64,000 nt of DNA from NCBI RefSeq assembly GCF_014839805.1, contig NC_051117.1, positions 1,426,001 to 1,490,000 on the forward strand. The letters are read 5' to 3'. A program made the position numbers and the translations under genes. Shown piece by piece: positions 34,627 to 45,661 of this stretch. The stretch is from Manduca sexta (lineage: Eukaryota > Arthropoda > Insecta > Lepidoptera > Sphingidae). Position 1 is the stretch's first letter, and each line of letters begins with the position of its first letter. Under the pieces are notes generated by a model, which made no database searches, was not told the origin of the DNA, and was given only the letters and a program-made list of their open reading frames with translations.

Positions 34627-35219
34627 ATGAGTGTTTGTAAAAATGCATCGCATAATGTAAATATATAACACTATTAGGTGCTAAGTTTCTTCTCCCCCAA
34701 GCATCAATCTACGATCACAAATTCTAAGCGACCTCCTTGCCCTTCTTGCTTGATTAAGCCGTACCATATTTTGATATAGAAAAATATGTACACCATACTA
34801 TATGAAGTTATAAGGTTTTACCATAAAAGCTGATACATCAGCATCCAAATGACTGCAGAATCCAATGCCCTACTTCTCATACCCCCAATAATAGGCTCGG
34901 TATCGTTCGATGTAATAAAATTGCAATATTATTTTATTATTGAGTGGACAAGCCCAGGCGACGTCCGACATTCCTTATCATATATCTTATATACGGAGTT
35001 ATGCATATTTCTTTAGCGACTAAGCAAAATATCTGACGTATATTTCTTCTTACGTATAAAATTAGTTTGAAAATTAGTATGAAGTGGGACTTCATAATTA
35101 ACCATTTTTTTATTATTGTTGAATGAAATTACGTATTCTTGAAACGGAAGATATAAACATTGTAATTAAATTAAAATATTAAACGCAAAACCGTTATATT
35201 ACATAACGTTGTTGTTTTT
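34627..35219. other. Noncoding, AT-rich
   Basis: Nothing recognised. Confidence 0.4.
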
Positions 35220-35400
35220 TTTTGTAATCGCTTTGAATGACGAGATGAGCTTGCCGTTCGCCTGATGGTAAGCGATACGACCGATAAACAGTAGAAACAC
35301 TATCCAACACCTTGAATTACAAAGTGTTAGGTATTCCACTGCGCTCGCCATCCTGAGACACGAGATGTTAAGAGTTATTATGTCCAGTAGCTACACTGTT
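35220..35400 (+). repeat. Dispersed repeat family C
   Basis: ATGAGCTTGCCGTTCGCCTGATGGTAAGCGATACG ... CACTGCGCTCGCCATCCTGAGAC ... TTATGTCCAGTAG. The reverse complement recurs at 48410-48620; diverged relatives at 46740-46960, 38130-38260 and 63395-63440. Confidence 0.75.
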
Positions 35401-36235
35401 TGTCAGTCATTGCCTGTTTTATGATAAGGGAAAATAATATGAGGAAACCTACTAAACAATATAGTATTAATTTTAACGAAAACTAATTAAAAACATGTAT
35501 TACGCAATTGGAAGCGTGGTCGATGATTAATTCCTTTGCATAGTTCAAGACTATCCCAACAAAATGATGCACTGACTGGTGAGTAAGCAATTCATCATTC
35601 TACATATTGCTATACTTAACAGCTTTGACTTGGGCCATTGCTGAGACGTCGTGCTCCATTTCAATGATAGCTAGGTAATTCAGGTTCAACATAGTCTCAA
35701 GTGCAAAAAAGGACCTCTCGGCCCTAGTATGTGTAAAGTCCCCCATGCTTAAGCGATGCGAGCACACAGGCTGTAAAAAAACTGGTCCCCAATAAAACTT
35801 TTAGCTAATTTTACTTTGTTAGTTATCACAGGGTAATGAGCTAAAAAAAATTTCCCTGCTTGGAGGCCTATAACTACCCTTGCTCTATTTATAATGAAAC
35901 TCGTCTCCACAGTTTACTAGGACTTGTTCACGTAACTAAAGGTAAACTTGAACTCCCAAAGTCATCGTTTGAAATATCCAAGCCAATTCTTACTAATTCT
36001 TCCTTTCCTTCTACCTAAATACTCTAAGTTATACGCCTTGCCTTTCGGATTCTTGAAACTTATACATTATTCTATAGATGAATGTTCGCCATTTTTCCTA
36101 CGACCTTAAATACCTTGTTCTATATATCAGGAAAAATCCAGTCATTAAATTCTTGAAATCGATTTATTACATACTTTATTTAACAATCATTCATACTTGT
36201 ACACGCATTATGGCATTCTTTTTACTTTACTTATA
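35401..36235. other. Noncoding
   Basis: No recognised gene or repeat. Confidence 0.4.
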
Positions 36236-36420
36236 TTATTAGATCTGTTTTTATTGTGGCTTGACAAAGTGGCTTCACTGCACCTGATGTTAAGCGCTAA
36301 GCGACTCACAGTCCTTAATAAAAAAAGAATAATAAACAATACAAAGTGAAGCTCATAGAAAGTGCCGGCCAAAGATACAAGCATCTCTGGACGGTCGGCA
36401 CAGTCATGCCGGCCTACATA
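36236..36420 (+). repeat. Dispersed repeat family E
   Basis: GACAAAGTGGCTTCACTGCACCTGATGTTAAGCG, then AAGTGCCGGCCAAAGATAC...CGGTCGGCACAGTCATGCCGGCC. The first phrase also occurs inside the MITE at 47385-47455. Confidence 0.55.
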
Positions 36421-36439
36421 ATTGCTTCTTCACGCTCCG

Positions 36440-36655
36440 CTTCATGTTTGTTACAAGTAAGCACAATAACAGCTGAACGGATTTGAATGAAATTTTACAC
36501 ATTCATTCCCGGGATAGAAAGTAGCCTATAACCTTCCCAGGGTCTTAAACTAACTCCATACGAAATTTCATAAAAATCCGTTCAGTAAATTTTGAGAAAA
36601 TCGATAACATACGAACAGGCAGAAATGGGGACTTTGCTTTATAATACGTATGGTA
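36440..36655 (-). repeat. Helitron-derived repeat, diverged
   Basis: CAGCTGAACGGATTTGAATGAAATTTTACACATTC, CCTATAACCTTCCCAGGGTCTTAAACTAACTCCATAC, GGGGACTTTGCTTTATAATACGTATGG: same body as 29950-30155. Confidence 0.6.
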
Positions 36656-36929
36656 ACAGTGATAATGACCTGTTTCAAGCGGATTTCCCTCGAACAAAAC
36701 CCCTAAAATGCGTAACGTTACAGTATTTAGCGCGGCTCCTCAGTACATTACAACTATTATATAATTACTAGTTACAGCCAGTTTTTTATGACTAGCAAAA
36801 GTAAAAGTAACCGCTCAAGTAAAACCCATAAGAATTGTCATAATAAAAGCATGATAATATTTTGATAGAAATAGCAGGACCACGCTGGATGCAGCCATAC
36901 CTTAACAGGTTCATCTGGTAATCATTATG

Positions 36930-36976
36930 GAGGCCTGTGTTCAGCAGTGGACATCATGATGATATTGATGAAGCGG
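36930..36976 (+). repeat. RTE LINE tail fragment
   Basis: GGAGGCCTGTGTTCAGCAGTGGACATCATGATGATATTGATGA: RTE ORF2 terminus and (ATG)n-like tail. Confidence 0.6.
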
Positions 36977-37141
36977 CGTAATTTAGGCAAAAGTATGTGT
37001 TTACTGATACTAAAATAAACTAAAGATTATTTATCCTACTTCATACAATGTATCATTTTTTCTACATATCCAAAGTCGAGGCGCGTTCTCTCTTAACTCC
37101 CACGGGAACTTCGCCAGACCGCAGGATATCAGCTATCCATA

Positions 37142-37454
37142 TCGACGGTTACAGGTTAATTGTCTTAAGCGACATTTTTTACGACACCAAGTTTCATATA
37201 TATTTAAAATCAGCAATTTTTTAATGTTGTTTGACATTAGTCGAAAATAACACCGTTTTCGCCCCTGAGGATGACCTACTTAATAGGTCGAAACTGGTAG
37301 GCGATTGCGACTACTTTAGTACGTGAGTAAAACCGTGTTGTTTTCGACTCATTTAATATGTCTCGAGTAAGTTTTAAAAATATTATTTTTTTAACATGGT
37401 TACAATTTTTCGACAAAAAATGTTGCTTAAATCAATACGCCTTTAAATCGTCGA
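37142..37454 (+). mobile_element. MITE-A copy 5, split by a nested insertion
   Basis: Both outer ends are present (TCGACGGTTACAGGTTAATTG...GCCTTTAAATCGTCGA) but the copy is 313 bp instead of about 150, because an unrelated segment of about 160 bp sits in the middle. Confidence 0.85.
37240..37348. mobile_element. Nested short inverted-repeat element inside MITE-A copy 5
   Basis: GTCGAAAATAACACCGTTTT at 37240-37259 and AAAACCGTGTTGTTTTCGAC at 37329-37348 are reverse complements with two mismatches. The non-MITE sequence extends somewhat further right (to about 37391), so the exact edges are uncertain. Confidence 0.65.
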
Positions 37455-37489
37455 TGTGTACCTATTAGGACAAATAAATAAACCCGAAT

Positions 37490-37730
37490 AAGATAAACCT
37501 TTTTATATTCGTGCAGTGAGCCCACAGCACCTGATGGTAAGTGGAATGGAGTCCAATAAAATGTCGACTGACGAGAGATGATTAGTCCTTGACAGTCGAC
37601 ACTATGCTTTTGGATATACCCAGGCTGATCCCGGAACGCGACGCATTTACTTGCGACTCTATGGCGGGTATTACCGCCTTGTGTGGTGGTCGTTATCTCG
37701 GCAGATATGAAATATATCATACCACCAGCA
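37490..37730 (-). repeat. Repeat family B, reverse, near full length
   Basis: CACCTGATGGTAAGTGGAATGGAGTCCAATAAAATGTCGACTGACGAG ... TGATCCCGGAACGCGACGCA ... ATGGCGGGTATTACCGCCTTGTGTGGTGGTCG ... ATATATCATACCACCAGCAA. Confidence 0.8.
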
Positions 37731-37854
37731 AACTAATGCCTTGGATGCAATTTGGCACACTGATGGCGCTAGGCATTAGCCTGTTTAAACTGCATAGAGA
37801 GCTTTTATCGATGAAACTCCTTTCACGATGTTTATTGTTTGTACAATTAAATCT

Positions 37855-38128
37855 GGCAAGACGAATGTCCGCAAGTTCAAAACGCAAACACACCTCTTAC
37901 TTTTCGAAGTTATGGATGTATTGTTTAGCAATTATCGTTCGCTTTAACCGTGAAAAATATCATCGCGAGGCAACCTACATACCTGAGAATTCTCTATAAG
38001 AATATCGAAGATATGTCAAGTCTCAGCATTACGCCAGCGTGGTTGACTAAGACGTTAACTCTCTAATTTCAGGAAACCCGTGGCGAGGTGTTTGCAGCAT
38101 ATACATGGCTGATATTACTAATTATTAT
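37855..38128 (+). repeat. SINE1, diverged, lacks most of the head
   Basis: From GACGAATGTCCGCAAGTTCAAAACGC through TTATCGTTCGCTTTAACCGTGAAAAATATC to the GGCTGATATTACTAATTATT tail. Confidence 0.75.
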
Positions 38129-38640
38129 ACAACTTTATGATAATAGGTGTAAACCGCTTGCCTAATGGTAACTGCCCGTAAACAATGACTGTCTCCCAGA
38201 ATTTTGTATTATATGACTGTACGCTAGTCATCCTGTTGACGATGTTGACTCATACAACCAATAATTACATTAACCACAGTATCCTTCGATTCGTTACACT
38301 ATTGCTTGTACCTGCTGCTTCCTGGCAGAAATTAGTTAGTGCATTGATCCTTTTTTAAAGGACTATTTAAATAATAATAATAAATCTTTATTTGGAATAA
38401 ATGAAATTATGAAAGTGTTAATTAAAGATTTGTATAGGAGATGTAAATGGCTTGTACGTAAAGGAGCTCTGAGTCAAATTATAGCCTAGAAATTCTAGCA
38501 CAAAAATCCGTATATGATATACCTAATACACAAGATATTGAACCTTAAAAAATTCATAATAAGCTAATCAGAATAATTCTCCGACGGAGGAGAATGGGGC
38601 ATAACAACGATTATATAAAACATTGAAAATGTAATTTACC
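38129..38640. other. Noncoding; family C relic at 38130-38260
   Basis: Weak family C match (CGCTTGCCTAATGGTAACTGCCCGTAAAC ... CTAGTCATCCTG). Remainder not recognised. Confidence 0.4.
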
Positions 38641-38644
38641 AAAA

Positions 38645-38868
38645 CATACAAATCCCACCTTTATTCCCGAAGGCGTAGGAAGAGCTGCAGCCAGTGTTCC
38701 CAATATCGCCATGTGTGTTTTTATATTGGGAACAAATTCTAAACTCCGATCAGTAAAATAACAGAAAAATCCGAGATAACTTTGCGGGATCCTGGATTCG
38801 AACCCTAGACTACAGAGTTCTGTCGTACACGCAATACAACTACGCCACCGAGGGAGTCGATAAAGTAA
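38645..38868 (-). repeat. SINE2 (second tRNA-derived SINE family), reverse
   Basis: On the minus strand: GGTGGCGTAGTTGTATTGCG (box A), GGGTTCGAATCC (box B), then GATCGGAGTTTAGAATTTGTTCCC, CTCTTCCTACGCCTTCGGGAATAAAGG at the 3' end. Same layout as 57703 and 58533 plus strand. Confidence 0.75.
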
Positions 38869-39320
38869 CTTGGCACGAGGAATTCTTTGAATAAAGTCGA
38901 GAGAGTGTGCCCACTGCCACTGCGGAACTAAAGGTTGGCATGACGGCAAAAGCCCCCTATTGGGGGGCCCCACCCGAGAGATAGAAGACCAATATCCCTG
39001 GTCTCCTTCACGTTCAAGCTATTTTAAACATAGTATTTGCTAACAAAAATAATCATATTGTAAATTAAAAAAAGGTTTTGCACTGGCGAGGGGCCCCATT
39101 CTATGAATTCGTCACGGGCCTCTACGCCTGTAGTTATGTCTACTGCTGGGCACGGGTCTCCTCTACTAGCGAAGATTAGACCTTAGTCCAACACGCTGGT
39201 ACCTATCATACGGGTGTATATGTTTCTTTAAATAAAATCTGCGCATTGCGTTGAACAATATCTAATTAGATGATATATCTTGAATAGGTAATCGAAATGG
39301 TTAGACTTTATATGATAATA
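38869..39320. other. Noncoding; SINE1 scrap at 39137-39200 (minus)
   Basis: CTACTGCTGGGCACGGGTCTCCTCTACTAG...CCTTAGTCCAACACGCTGG is a reverse SINE1 3' fragment. 38941-38990 is GC-rich. Confidence 0.5.
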
Positions 39321-40580
39321 CTAGCTTTTGCCCGCGGCTCCGCCCGCGTTATAAAGTTTTTCGGGCTAAAGTTTTCCGTTATAAAAGTCACGCTATATAT
39401 TTTCCCGGGAGCCTATGTTCTTCCCAGGGTCTCAAACTGTCTCCATACCAAATTTTATCCTAATACGTTGGGTAGTTTTTGAGTTTAACACGTTCGGGCA
39501 GACCGATGCAGCGGGGACTTTGTTTTATGATATATTTTTTAGAACTTTTTAAGAGGAACAATCCCGTCATACATTATTGTTGCATAACTTTAACCGTTTA
39601 CGCAGCGCACGCAACAGAAGCTCTCAAAACTAACAAATTGTCCCCGTTTTTGCATCATGTTTCATTACTGCTCCGCTCCTATTGGTCATAGCGTGACGAT
39701 ATATAACCTATAGCACTCCAGGAACAAAGGGCTATCCAACACAATTTTTTTTTTTTCAGTTCGAACCGGTAGTTCCTGAGATTAGCGATTACTGCTCCGC
39801 TCCTATTGGGCATAGCGTGATGATATATATAGCCTACAGCATTCCAGGAACAAAGGGCTATCCAACACAAAAAGAATTATTCAGTTCAAACTCCTAGTTT
39901 ATGAAATTAGCCATTACTGCTCTGCTCCTATTGGTCATAGCGTGATGATATATAGCCTATAGCACTTCACGAACAAAGGGCTATCAAATACAAAATGATT
40001 TTTTTAGTTCGAACCGGTAGTTTCTGAAATTAGCCATTACTGCTCTGCTCCTATTGGTCATAGCGTGATGATATATAGCCTATAGCACTTCACGAACAAA
40101 AGGGCTATCAAATACAAAATGAATTTTTTAGTTCGAACCGGTAGTTCCTGAGATTAGCCATTACTGCTCTGCTCCTATTGGGTATAGCGTGATGATATAT
40201 AGCCTATAGCACTCCACGAACAAAAGGCTATCTAACGCAAAAAGATTTTTTTCAGTTTGGACCGGTAGTTCCTGAGATTAGCCATTACTGCTCCGCTCCT
40301 ATTGGGTATAGCGTGATGATATATAGCCTATAGCGCTCCACGAACAAAGGGCTATCCAACGCAAAAATAATTTTTCAGTTCGGACCGGTAGTTCCTGAGA
40401 TTAGGCATTACTGCTCCGCTCCTATTGGGTATAGCGTGATGATATAAAGCCTATAGCACTCCACAAACATAGGGCTATCCAACGCAAAAAGAATTTTTCA
40501 GTTTGGACCGGTAGTTCCTGAGATTAGCGCGTTCAAACAAACAAACAAACAAACTCTTCAGCTTTATATAATAGTATAGA
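39321..40580 (-). mobile_element. Non-autonomous Helitron expanded by an internal minisatellite
   Basis: Read on the minus strand it begins TCTATACTATTATATAAAGCTGAAGAG (40580 leftward) and ends CGCGGGCGGAGCCGCGGGCAAAAGCTAG at 39321, a GC hairpin just before CTAG. The flanks are A and T, fitting Helitron insertion in an AT dinucleotide with no duplication. No Rep/helicase coding. Length is 1260 bp, of which about 866 bp are tandem repeats. The family is recognisable to me as a common lepidopteran Helitron type. Confidence 0.85.
39663..40528. repeat. Seven tandem copies of a 123-124 bp unit inside the Helitron
   Basis: Unit starts at about 39663, 39787, 39911, 40034, 40158, 40281 and 40404. 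Each has ATTACTGCTCYGCTCCTATTGG, ATAGCGTGATGATATATAGCC, a CTATAG..CTCCA segment and GGTAGTTCCTGAGATTAG. Copies differ by point changes (GGTCAT versus GGGTAT), so the array is not brand new. It is not a CRISPR: there are no unique spacers. Confidence 0.93.
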
Positions 40581-41729
40581 TGTAATATTATTTTTATCAA
40601 CAGAATCTAGACTCCGTTAAATGTAACCTTGTTATATTAATCAACATCACTCCATAAAAAGACATTAGCGCTATCTATTTAAAAATTAAAAAACAACAAT
40701 TATTTTCCACGGGAACAATACACCGGGATAATAAGTAGCCTTTGTCCTTATTCCAGACATGATCTATCCTTGTGCCAAATTTCATCCAAATCCGTTCAAC
40801 TGTTTCTGCATTTACTCCTAACGAATCAAATCGAAGCTTTATTGTGTGATTCTTGGTACAATGTTTACATTTTCATAAACTTTTGCATTTATTTTATGAG
40901 GTAAAAAAAGGCTAAAAATCATTATATTTTACATATATTTTTGAAAAGTACGTCATATAACCACTTCTTTTTCATTTTTATTTAGTTATCAGGGGCCGCT
41001 CAAAATAATAAATACCAGGTATATTATAATTTATTAGAATACCACACTAACACACACTTATTCATAACTTTCATACTAAAGGGTGGGCTGCCGCTACTAA
41101 TGTGCTCACATTTCGCCGTAACTATTCCATTCCATAATAAATGTAAGAGCTCATTTCCATATAACTAACAAACACGGATGCATATAATAAATGACTGAGT
41201 TCAGAAATAACAAAATACGTTGACTTGAACGACACACTTATTTCAGTTATTTCGCTTTAATAACTTAGATACTGAAACGATCTTAAAAATATATCTATGC
41301 AACCAATCTGGAAGTATATCCTATCAAAAAAAAATCCAAATCGCTTAATAAATGACTGAGTTCTGCCGTAACAAACATAAAACAAATACAAGTCGAATTA
41401 AGAACCTCTACCTTTGTTGGAAATCAGTTAAAATATATTTCATTTATAACAAGTGTGCAATACACATACAAGACTCTACATTGCGAAACAAGACTGCAGT
41501 AGATAGAGAGTGATTTCCGACCACACATTCCACGACACCGAAACACGAAATAAAACAAGCAATTCGAATCAATTGTTAATTACATGACAGCACTACGGTG
41601 AATTATTTAATGGGTATTTTATAGAAAAACTCATCACAATTTGGAAGAAACAACCAATGATATGTATATAAATAACTATAAGGTACGTCAATTTAAATCA
41701 TTCCTTACAAATAATTAAAGAACAACAAA
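40581..41729. other. Noncoding upstream of the first secreted-protein gene
   Basis: AT-rich. 40700-40810 (ACCGGGATAATAAGTAGCC...TTTCATCCAAATCCGTTCAAC) is a Helitron/LINE-type relic. TGACTGAGTTC occurs twice, near 41191 and 41350. Confidence 0.45.
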
Positions 41730-41853
41730 TGACGTCCAGAGTTGGACAGATAAGCTAAAAGTGGGAACATAATTCGTGATTCATGCCTCGCTGTATAAAA
41801 GCACCGTAATTGCTCGCTCCATTCATTCGTATCGATACACTGCAAACGTCAAC
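41730..41853 (+). promoter_or_regulatory. Promoter and leader of secreted-protein gene 1
   Basis: In order: TGACGTCCAGAG 41730-41741, AGATAAG 41748-41754, TGATTCA 41777-41783, TATAAAA 41794-41800, initiator TTCATTCG (A at 41825, 31 bp from TATA), then ACGTCAAC directly before ATG 41854. Inferred leader 29 nt. The upstream in-frame ATG 41776 lies before the TATA box and cannot be the start. The same blocks precede gene 2 at 51747-51860. Confidence 0.75.
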
Positions 41854-42252
41854 ATGGCGTACAAATCAATCATTTTCTTCGCTCTCAACTTGGTATATTT
41901 AGTTCACTCTTCGGAACAAGACGACCTATGTCCGTGTGAACTTAAGGAACATGAAAGTGACGTTTTACTTTGGAAGTTCCTCAAAAAACTATCAGTAGAT
42001 GTCACCAAGAGTGAAAGGGACCTATACGCTGTCCTACCTGGCGAACTATCACCTCTCGTGAACTGCAACTGCGAGATAAACAGGAAGAAGAGAAATTTGG
42101 TCGAGTCTGCGCCCGCGCCGGCTCGCGGGCCGGAAATTAAGGTTCGCACGAAAAAATCCTTGCGGATAACAGGCGACTGTCCATCAGGCTACACATTATT
42201 CCATTTCTTATGTGTGCCTAAAGATATCTTCGACGATTATTATGATTATTAG
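41854..42252 (+). CDS. Small secreted cysteine-containing protein 1 (paralog of 51861-52295)
   Basis: 132 aa, single exon. A hydrophobic signal peptide (about residues 1-20) is followed by a mature part with six cysteines at 26, 28, 71, 73, 109 and 120: a CPC pair, a CNC pair and a C-X10-C pair. The conserved core runs W40-K-F-L to P62-G-E-L-S-P-L. R77-K-K-R80 is a furin-type site that could split the protein into an N-terminal part with four cysteines and a C-terminal part with two. The C terminus is acidic and tyrosine-rich (DDYYDY). Gene 2 shares the core, the dibasic site, the KSL(K/R) stretch and the last cysteine pair with the same spacing. I do not recognise the family; role unknown, plausibly extracellular (peptide precursor, eggshell or other secreted product). 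Confidence 0.85.
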   Translation: MAYKSIIFFALNLVYLVHSSEQDDLCPCELKEHESDVLLWKFLKKLSVDVTKSERDLYAVLPGELSPLVNCNCEINRKKRNLVESAPAPARGPEIKVRTKKSLRITGDCPSGYTLFHFLCVPKDIFDDYYDY

Positions 42253-42590
42253 AGTATATTGTTGAATTTGACATTCTGTTAATTGATAAATGTAACGCCG
42301 GAAATCTGAGGTGTACTGTGTATACCACAAGGCCATTTATTTTGTATTAATCATGCCTGTCACCTTAACTTAAGGGGGCCCCTAATGGTAACCTTATCAG
42401 TGATGCAGTTAGGCGTTAGAGGCCACCTTAAACTAGGAAAGGTTGGGTAAAGTATTATTACATGTAATTTATTGTAATATTTGGGTAGGGGATAATAATT
42501 GTTGAATAGTGAAGCTAGTCTTATTTTAATGCTGATTAAATGTAGGATGTTTTGATTAATTTATACCAAATAAATGTGTATTTGAGTATG
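42253..42590 (+). terminator. 3' UTR and poly(A) signal of secreted-protein gene 1
   Basis: AATAAA at 42569-42574. Contains TTGGGTAAAGTATTATTA at 42443-42460, identical to 52407-52424 in the 3' UTR of gene 2, and a CTAGTCTT word also shared. Confidence 0.75.
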
Positions 42591-43624
42591 AAATTTTGTC
42601 TTATTTACCAACATAAGATATATTGCCTGAGAATCTATAATTTATGCGTGTGAGGTCTAATGAACTTTACTCCCCTCTGTATATTCGACAAAACCTTTCC
42701 TTAGCATCTAAGACGAGTTATTTAACAGTTACCCTATTACCAGTTGACATATTTTTCTTTATTGAATACCATTACGCAATTTAAAAACAACACAGACATC
42801 ACATTCAGTACTTCAGACGCGGTCACTGTGTGGTAACATTTACGTATTTTATTTTTGTATTGCTTGTGGACTCTTTTCCGGTACTCAGTCCGTAAAATAT
42901 AACCATTGTGCTCTACGTGCCTGTTATGTAACAACAGCCCAACTCCAACGAGAAGCGTGGGGTCTTTCTGGTTTCTGCCCGAGCTTCCGGAGTGATCATG
43001 TCGAATCGAGGATTTCTGCTTATTTGTAGCTACATTTTCGTAAACACGTGGGAAGATGTTTCGTCGACCTACAGATGTAGTGATGCCTTTTAAGCCCTTG
43101 GGTTGGGTAGAGATGTAATCAGCGCACATTGCTTTATGTCCAAACATATTGTGATATTGTAGTCAATCGCCATAAGTACTAAAATTGCTTTCCGAGTAAT
43201 TACTTATATGTCTTTTGAGTCGCAAAACTGGGAGTAATTATTGAATCTGAAGTTCCAGTTAGTTCGAATAAGACTTAAATAATTGCATTGCATATAGCTG
43301 CTCTAACCTATTTTTTTTTCTAAGGGACTAAGGTGTTTCTGTGCGTACCTAAGCATGTTACTGAGGCTGTTTTCCTGTTTACATCTAAAAGTTAAATGTA
43401 AATAAATCATCCGTGACGTAATTTCAGTTAGCCAAAACATATTAGCTGAGAAGTCTGCTTACTCTCAAACTAGGAGGAAAAAGGAGAAGGAAGTTTTTAC
43501 TTACATATTATGGTAAATATAATAAATGTACAAAAATAATGTACGCCAAGCGCTTCAACGGCAGTCATAGGTAACCATAACGCCTTATAATTGTAATATC
43601 ACCCAATGTCACCTACTGTCCAAT
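42591..43624. other. Noncoding; unrecognised minus-strand frame 42737-43147
   Basis: The 136-codon minus-strand frame is basic and low in recognisable motifs. It may be a transposon relic. No promoter or poly(A) signal supports it. Confidence 0.3.
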
Positions 43625-43800
43625 TTGCAAATGTAAATCCTCAACATTAAAAATAAACTATTTTTCGGATTTTATCGCGGTTTTAATTATTTTAGTTTTC
43701 TCCCGGCGCGGCGTTTTGAAGACTTTGCAGCCTTCATGGTCACGGGAGGGACCCCCCGCGTGACCAAAAAAAGTTTAATTTTAATGTATGACATTCATTC
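43625..43800 (+). repeat. Dispersed repeat family F, copy 1
   Basis: TTTTCGGATTTTATCGCGGTTTT...TTTTCTCCCGGCGCGGCGTTTTGAAGACTTTGCAGCCTTCATGGTCACGGGAGGG. Copy 2 is at 54465-54625. Confidence 0.8.
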
Positions 43801-45084
43801 AATCCTCAAGTGTATTAAATAATATTGGAACTTCGTACACGAACGTATCATGACCGCCGAACGAGTACCAGAAAGAAATGTTTTTTTTTTTATTTTGGAA
43901 ATAAACAGCACATATTTATAACATATGAATTAAATACAATAATTTTTACATTAGGCAAATAGTTTCCAGAAATCTTTTTTTCAAATTTGAGGACAGCTTT
44001 CAAGTTTTCGATAGTAGTCTGAATAAAATTACACAAGAGCTAGTAAAATTACACAAAATTTACCAATCACCGTTCTGATAATTCCGGCCCGCGTGCCGAT
44101 ATAAACTAAGCAGACTGTTAGGTCGCTTGCGCACCTCTCGCGTTACCCATAATCGTGGATGTCTCATCCTCTCTCAGTGGCCGTCCTGAGCCGAGGTCGT
44201 GACCCTCTTGGTCGCCCTCAGCATGGTCACTTAAGGGCTCGTAGTGCCTAAAGCACTCACCCGCAAGACCGATGTATTTGTATAAGCCGGCCCTGCCAGG
44301 CTAACAAACGTATGATAGTATAAAAAAAATGATTATATTTACTTACACAGACAGTTCAAACCTAAAACTCCTTTTCGTTTATTGAGATTAGGAATTTTGG
44401 GTTCTAAAAAAGTACTATAAACATAATTTGAAAGTGGTGACACTTTTGATTTGAAAGTTAAATTATAAAATTTGTAATTTTAATATATATAACTTTTACC
44501 AAAGATTTATTATTAATAAACGTGATAAATGTCAAACTATTCATCACATTTACCAAAATATGTATTAAAAACCAGTAATTCACATTATAGTAATATATAT
44601 GATACATACAAGTAAATGCCGACACGAGTCGCTCGCTTGATAGTAAGCGACATCCCAACTAACATATAACCTTTAAACCAGAAACATCATAAAAACTGGA
44701 TATCAGAACAATACGCACGTCACCTTTAACTTTAAATATTAAGTCAAAACGCTTATTTCTTCCGCCTACAATGTCCCTCAAACTAAAACACTCTGCATGT
44801 TGCATGGTGGCAAAAATAGACACTGCTATTCATGCAGCGGGATCTTCTACAGAAAATAACTACCACCGAAGTACTAAATATTTGAATTAAATTAAGTAGG
44901 TAAACATATGTGTCTGAATGGTTTTATTTATTTACTCATGTGTAAAAATACCTACATATAAAAATATGCAAATATTATGTTACATATTTTATTCATTAAT
45001 ATATTATTTTTATTTAACAAAAGGCATAACACAGAATAAAATCATTAATTAATAATACTTAAGCACTAAATTAAAATTAAGTCT
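43801..45084. other. Noncoding; GC-rich unidentified block at 44085-44310
   Basis: 44085-44310 (GGCCCGCGTGCCGATATAAAC...GGTCGTGACCCTCTTGGTCGCC...AAGCCGGCCCTGCCAGG) is distinctly GC-rich with no coherent frame, possibly a relic of a larger element. The rest is AT-rich. Confidence 0.4.
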
Positions 45085-45148
45085 AGATTTGAACCTGCCG
45101 ACATTCGTCTCGGCAGTCCATTTCACAACCAACTAGGCTATCGCCGCC
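45085..45148 (-). repeat. SINE1 tRNA-like head fragment
   Basis: Reverse box B (GATTTGAACC) through box A (CCAACTAGGCTATCGCCGCC). Only the 5' 65 bp of the SINE. Confidence 0.8.
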
Positions 45149-45661
45149 ATTGTCTATGGTTATATTCCGTAATTAAGAATTCCCGTGTAATCCAACATGG
45201 CCGCCGCTCGTGCGCGGGGTTTTACTTATAGTTTATACAACTGCGTGTATAGGAAATCCCCGATCGTTTTCCCGTAGACGCGAATATTCTGCCTTATCTA
45301 ACAAACTACGTGAAGGAAATATCTTGAACTACTGCGACAGGTACGTAAAAAGACTGCAAGGTCAACCATAATCAGGGTTAACTTCTTTCGTGGATAAACA
45401 GTCTGTTTAACAAATTTTGATTCATGCTATTCTGTCACATAAAGGTATAAGCCGACCAAATACAAAAGTTACTCTAATATATGCATCCAAATCAATGGTA
45501 AAAAAATTAGTACTATCTACATGAGTTAATTTACAAAATAACTGTCAAATAAAATTTACGTGGAACTTCTGTAACGGGCTCTAATTAATACAAACTTGTA
45601 AATGCATCTCGTTTCATAGAAAATATTTGAAAAGGACAGCACCAATAACTTTGTATACATA
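45149..45661. other. Noncoding
   Basis: GC-richer start includes AACATGGCCGCCGCTC with a 26-codon ATG frame (45198), too short to call. Confidence 0.4.

Noticed and set aside
39663..40528. CRISPR-like array
   Set aside because: The repeats are contiguous 123-124 bp units with no unique spacers, inside a Helitron of a eukaryotic genome.
41776..41853. Upstream in-frame ATG giving a 158-aa version of secreted protein 1
   Set aside because: It lies upstream of the TATA box and predicted start; starting at 41854 gives a clean signal peptide that matches the paralog.
42737..43147. 136-codon minus-strand frame as a gene
   Set aside because: No recognisable domain, no promoter or poly(A) support, composition like surrounding noncoding DNA.
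45198..45278. 26-codon ATG frame MAAARARGF...
   Set aside because: Too short and unsupported; the context looks like a GC-rich repeat edge next to a SINE fragment.
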